Assembly (NCBI GenBank): GCA_023257035.1 | Contig: JALRDI010000251.1 | Span: 1 to 9,931 of the forward strand | Reading direction: 5' to 3' | DNA from: Ilumatobacteraceae bacterium | GTDB taxonomy: Bacteria > Actinomycetota > Acidimicrobiia > Acidimicrobiales > Ilumatobacteraceae | DNA length: 9,931 nt | Shown here: piece after piece, positions 6,467 through 9,931 of the stretch | Layout: every line of letters begins with the position of its first letter | Position numbering within the stretch: the stretch's first letter is position 1 | The notes under the pieces: generated by a model | Told to the model about the DNA's origin: nothing | The model's input: the letters and a program-made list of their open reading frames with translations, nothing else | The model's database searches: none | Position numbers and translations under genes: made by a program

Positions 6467-6828
6467 TCGGCAACCACCTGGGCGATCGCCACACTGTCGC
6501 CGTGCGACAAACTGAGGTGCCAACGCTCGACGCCCGCGTTCGTTGCGAGCTCAAGAGCTGTTCCGACCACCAGCAACGAAGGTGCCCCACTCGTTGCCCG
6601 AACCACCGACACATCATGAAACCCGAATGCGCCAAGACCAAGGCCGAGCGCTTTCATTGAGGCCTCACGAGCAGCAAAGCGAGCGGCAAGGCCCGGCACG
6701 TCGTCAGCTCGACCCGACAAGGAAGCCAACTCGGCTTCTGTAAACAAACGAGTTCGCATCGACGGCGTTCGCTCGAGGGAACGCCGAAATCGCTCAATGT
6801 CGACAACGTCAACACCAACACCGATCAT
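6463..6828 (-). CDS. acpS: Holo-[acyl-carrier-protein] synthase
   Basis: AcpS moves the 4'-phosphopantetheine arm of CoA onto a serine of acyl carrier protein, activating it for fatty acid synthesis. The 121-residue protein is of normal size. It shows the N-terminal Mg-binding motif GVGVDVVDIERF (3-14), FTEAEL (29-34), the second signature RFAAREASMKALG (50-62) with Mg-ligand Glu55 and Lys59, and the C-terminal WHLSLSHGDSVAIAQVV. At residue 54 there is Arg where most family members I know have Lys (KEA), a conservative change. The ATG shares bases with the stop of the GlmS-like gene (TAATG), so translation is probably coupled. In many actinobacteria an NAD(P)H-hydrate repair gene lies between acpS and alr; here alr follows directly. 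Confidence 0.95.
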   Translation of the reverse strand: MIGVGVDVVDIERFRRSLERTPSMRTRLFTEAELASLSGRADDVPGLAARFAAREASMKALGLGLGAFGFHDVSVVRATSGAPSLLVVGTALELATNAGVERWHLSLSHGDSVAIAQVVAE

Positions 6829-9800
6829 TACGACACCCAGTGGTTGGCAGATTCAGAGATTGGTGAGATGAGCAAGTCGGCGACCAAAACCTCACTGAGT
6901 TTTGTTTCATCGAAACTGCCCTCAGTTTCCGTTACCCAGTCAACGAGTCGCTCATAACGATTGTCGTAGCCCTGCAAACAGGTTCGCGCGTCATCAACCG
7001 AGATGTGCTCGCGGAAGTCGACATGTAGCAAGGTGATCCCATTGCACACTCCCGCTTTTGTCTCCGGCACAAGGATGACAGTGCGGCCGTCACGACGGCC
7101 TCGCGCAACGAGCACTTCTTTTTGTTCTGCGACATATCGCTTCGTACCGCTCAGCGCCGGGTCGTTATCGACGCGACTTGGAAGATCAACTGCAACGCCG
7201 TCACGATCGATCACTGACACCACATCACCGACGATGCTGTAACGAGTCGCTCCCGTAACTGTGGCAACAGCTACATCAAGAGCGGCAAGCACCTTGAGCG
7301 AGCGATATGACACAACGTCTCTTCCGGCGCCACGACTCATCACTGCTTGTACAAGAGCCGCATCAACGAGGTCAGAGTCACTTCGTGAAATCCCAACGGT
7401 GACGGTCTTCGCCTGATGCTTGATCGCATCAATAGGTCGTGTGAGCTCATCGATCGCCGCTGAGAGCGCATCAACCACCTCAGCGATGACGAGCTCGGGA
7501 GTCCCAACGTTGCCGGTTGCGATCGAGAAATCTTCAACTGGTCGCCGAGAGCGCAGGAAGCCAATTGCCACTGTGAGGCGCACAGCGGTAGATGCTTCAA
7601 GGTGACCGTCGTACGACTTCGCACGAACACCCTGTTCAAATTCTTGGAGATGAACTTGAATGCCATCGGCAATGGTCGCCACGATCTCGTCTGCTGACTC
7701 ACCTGACTCAACCGCTCGCTCAATGACATCTCGCGCCGCTCGTAGCGGAAGTGCAGAGCGGTCAATTGCTCGCGCTGCCTCGTAGCCAAAGAGATGACCG
7801 ACCATCGCTGACAAAATGAACCCAAGTGCAGGATCAACAGGTGGCACTTCAATGACCGACCCGGAGGTGAATCGAGTTTGCCCCTCATCGCACACAATGA
7901 TCGGGGTTGCCTTATGAGCGCTAAAGATTGCTGTCTCTTTTGCGACGTCGTCTGCGGTTGATCCCTCAAGCCCGGCTGCACACACAAAAATCAATGGCTC
8001 ACTCGAGAGGTCGATGTGTTTTTTGTCTTCAGTGACATCAGCAGCGATCGACTTGTAACACAGTTCGCTGAGTTTGATTCGAACCTCGTTGGCAGCAACA
8101 AGGTTCGGGCCGTTACCAACGACCGCCCAATAGCGCTTCGGCGGTGCTGATCGCGTTGCGATATCAGCGATCAAGGAACGTCGGCTCAGCACCCCCTCCA
8201 TTGCTGAAGGCAACGCGTGGAGTGAGGCCAACAGCCGGCTGCGACGAGATGCATTACCCACCCCCGCAGACGCAGCGATATCACAAGCAAGCAACGCCCC
8301 TGCCGCAACTTGGGCGTAAAACGCCTTCGTGGACGCAACACTCATTTCAACATCGCGGCCGTCTGAGGTGTACACCACTCCATCGGCTTTGACTGCGAGA
8401 TCGCTTCCTCGGCGGTTCACAATTGCGATCACTAATGCGCCACGAGCACGCAAGAGATCGACTGTTCGGTTGGTGTCGGTAGTTGTACCACTTTGACTTA
8501 CAGCGATGATGAGCGTGTCTGACATATCAGGGCGAAGTTGAAACCCTGAAACCTCAGTTGCGGTAATTGCATCGACATCAAGTTCGCCGTCACAAAGGTC
8601 GTGAAGGATTGCTGCAACACCCTGGCCAGCAACGGCCGCTGTGCCCTGGCCAATGACCTGCACCCGAGATATCTGACGCGAGGCAAGGCGTTCACGAACC
8701 GCGCTCGGCACCGATGTCTCCGGCAGCACCACCTCAAGTGAACCCTGCTCCCCGCTCAAACGCCCACGCAGAGTTCGCTGAAATGATCGTGGTGACTCCT
8801 CGATTTCTTTCAGCAGGTAGTGCGGCGCATCTCCTCGATCGATATCACGAGTGGTGACTTCTGCCGTCACGATCTCATCTGCAGTAATTGGAAGCGACGC
8901 TCCCGAATAGGCATACCGTTCAAGCCCGGCAATGTCGGCTCCATCGAGATTGACGACGATCATTTCTCCGCCTGATTCACCATCAAGGCGCAGATATCGA
9001 TCGGTTTCTTCGACTACTCCGTAAGGCTCACTTGCGACGATGTAGCCATCGTCGGTAAGTCCGATGTACACGCCTTGGCCACTGCCTCGAAGTGCGAGCA
9101 TCAATTCTGATGGACGATCGGCCGCTAGCGCTCCGATCGCTACCGAACCCTCAAATTCATTCACTGCCCGACGAAACGCTTCGCGTGGGTCAAGACCTTC
9201 GCTCATCCGTCGCGAAGTCAAGGTCGGGATCACCTTCGCATCTGTCGTGATGTGGTGATGAATCTGCAAACCAAAACGGCGGGTGAGATCCGCGTGGTTG
9301 TCGACGTCTCCGTTGAGAACTCCAACGACATAGGGCCGAGATTCCTCGTCGAGTTCTTCGCTGTTCAGCGGGTGGGCATTGGCCTCAGAGATCACTCCGA
9401 TACTTGCCCATCGCGTGTGCCCGAGCACTACTGCTTCGGAAGTTGGGCTCGACAGAGCCGCACGTAGCAGCGAGTCAGATTGCACCGCCTCACGGATCAC
9501 CGCAGTGTTGTCACCTAGCTCGCCAATCTCGGCTGCAGCCTTGTACACAAACGACAGCACAGAACCGTTTGGTGTTTGCACGTCCCTCACCGATGATGAT
9601 CGGAACAGCTCATCCTGTGACCGTTCGGTGAGTTGTGCTGCCACAACTGGATCGTTAGTCGAGAGATCATGATTGCTCACCATGACCTGGATTCCGGCAG
9701 AGTCTCGACCGCGAACCTCCAGACGATCCAGCGCTGAAAGTGCCCGCTGGATCGACAGGTAGCCGTTATACGACTCGATGGGAGCACCATCTGCGAGAGC

Positions 9801-9931
9801 ATGCACCGCTTCAGCCGTACGGAGACGGTCACGACTAATCGCCCACGACGCATCTTGCAGCGCGACCACTGGCTCATCGTTACAATCTTGATTTAGATAT
9901 TGTAATTTTACACTGTGGAATTTGTGATCTT
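6828..9931 (-). CDS. Enlarged GlmS-like protein (class II glutamine amidotransferase plus two SIS domains), 5' end missing
   Basis: The protein resembles glucosamine-6-phosphate synthase, which makes GlcN6P from fructose-6-P and glutamine for cell-wall sugars. Residues are counted from the GTG at 9869. The amidotransferase domain has RLEVRGRDSAG (49-59), HTRWAS (151-156), LNGDVDNH (185-192) and ITTDAKVI (207-214). SIS1 spans about 400-540, with SQSGTTTDT (458-466) and SVASTKAF (510-517). SIS2 spans about 575-705, where Lys599, Glu602 and His618 keep the spacing of E. coli Lys485, Glu488 and His504. About 300 more residues follow, including AKTVTVG (819-825). The visible part exceeds 1,010 residues against about 610 in E. 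coli. The catalytic N-terminal Cys (MCGI) is not visible. The frame has no stop between the GTG at 9869 and 9931, so I treat the gene as 5'-partial. Probable function is GlcN6P synthase; a paralogue acting on another sugar phosphate is possible. Confidence 0.85.
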   Translation of the reverse strand, partial: DHKFHSVKLQYLNQDCNDEPVVALQDASWAISRDRLRTAEAVHALADGAPIESYNGYLSIQRALSALDRLEVRGRDSAGIQVMVSNHDLSTNDPVVAAQLTERSQDELFRSSSVRDVQTPNGSVLSFVYKAAAEIGELGDNTAVIREAVQSDSLLRAALSSPTSEAVVLGHTRWASIGVISEANAHPLNSEELDEESRPYVVGVLNGDVDNHADLTRRFGLQIHHHITTDAKVIPTLTSRRMSEGLDPREAFRRAVNEFEGSVAIGALAADRPSELMLALRGSGQGVYIGLTDDGYIVASEPYGVVEETDRYLRLDGESGGEMIVVNLDGADIAGLERYAYSGASLPITADEIVTAEVTTRDIDRGDAPHYLLKEIEESPRSFQRTLRGRLSGEQGSLEVVLPETSVPSAVRERLASRQISRVQVIGQGTAAVAGQGVAAILHDLCDGELDVDAITATEVSGFQLRPDMSDTLIIAVSQSGTTTDTNRTVDLLRARGALVIAIVNRRGSDLAVKADGVVYTSDGRDVEMSVASTKAFYAQVAAGALLACDIAASAGVGNASRRSRLLASLHALPSAMEGVLSRRSLIADIATRSAPPKRYWAVVGNGPNLVAANEVRIKLSELCYKSIAADVTEDKKHIDLSSEPLIFVCAAGLEGSTADDVAKETAIFSAHKATPIIVCDEGQTRFTSGSVIEVPPVDPALGFILSAMVGHLFGYEAARAIDRSALPLRAARDVIERAVESGESADEIVATIADGIQVHLQEFEQGVRAKSYDGHLEASTAVRLTVAIGFLRSRRPVEDFSIATGNVGTPELVIAEVVDALSAAIDELTRPIDAIKHQAKTVTVGISRSDSDLVDAALVQAVMSRGAGRDVVSYRSLKVLAALDVAVATVTGATRYSIVGDVVSVIDRDGVAVDLPSRVDNDPALSGTKRYVAEQKEVLVARGRRDGRTVILVPETKAGVCNGITLLHVDFREHISVDDARTCLQGYDNRYERLVDWVTETEGSFDETKLSEVLVADLLISPISESANHWVS

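Noticed and set aside
7340..7987. Minus-strand 215-codon frame inside the GlmS-like gene
   Set aside because: It is a shifted reading of the SIS2 and C-terminal region, whose main frame has clear conserved residues. Its product is low in motif content and rich in Ser, Arg and Leu.
9677..9877. ATG at 9877 as an alternative start of a small gene at the right edge
   Set aside because: The frame overlaps the GlmS-like frame and gives no recognisable protein, while the main frame shows conserved amidotransferase motifs from the same DNA.

Overview
The window is one dense run of housekeeping genes, all read on the minus strand, so the first gene transcribed is at the high-coordinate end. The genes in transcription order are a large GlmS-like two-SIS-domain amidotransferase (5' end outside the window), acpS, alr, tsaE, tsaB, rimI, tsaD, dus, maf, then groES and the start of groEL (3' end outside the window). 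The order alr-tsaE-tsaB-rimI-tsaD-groES-groEL matches the well known actinobacterial arrangement (for example Mycobacterium tuberculosis Rv3423c to Rv3417c), with acpS and glmS also nearby in that phylum. The moderate GC content, the enlarged GlmS-like protein and the insertion of dus and maf before groES suggest a streamlined actinomycetote, perhaps of the Acidimicrobiia. That lineage call is an inference; no rRNA or other taxonomic marker is present.

Layout. From 9931 down to 787, genes overlap by 1 to 8 bases or are separated by at most 14 bases. Most junctions are start/stop overlaps (TAATG, GTGA, ATGA), which indicates one long polycistronic unit with translational coupling. The only real intergenic region is 661-786. 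It holds the groESL control region: a perfect CIRCE operator (716-742), a second degenerate CIRCE (764-790) that overlaps the maf stop codon, and a promoter-like sequence between them. No rho-independent terminator is visible between maf and groES. No tRNA, rRNA, mobile element, CRISPR array or gene-free stretch over 300 bases was seen.

Functions. TsaB, TsaD and TsaE are three of the proteins that make N6-threonylcarbamoyladenosine (t6A) at position 37 of ANN-decoding tRNAs. Dus adds dihydrouridine to tRNA and RimI is a protein N-terminal acetyltransferase, so the middle of the operon concerns translation. Alr (D-alanine) and the GlmS-like protein (glucosamine-6-phosphate, if it is a true GlmS) feed peptidoglycan synthesis. 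AcpS activates acyl carrier protein for lipid synthesis. Maf is a nucleotide pyrophosphatase of the house-cleaning type. GroES/GroEL form the chaperonin under HrcA-type heat-shock control.

I see no clearly new biological system. The points most worth a second look are the tandem CIRCE arrangement and the enlarged GlmS-like protein, whose isomerase active-site tail motif seems to be internal rather than C-terminal.
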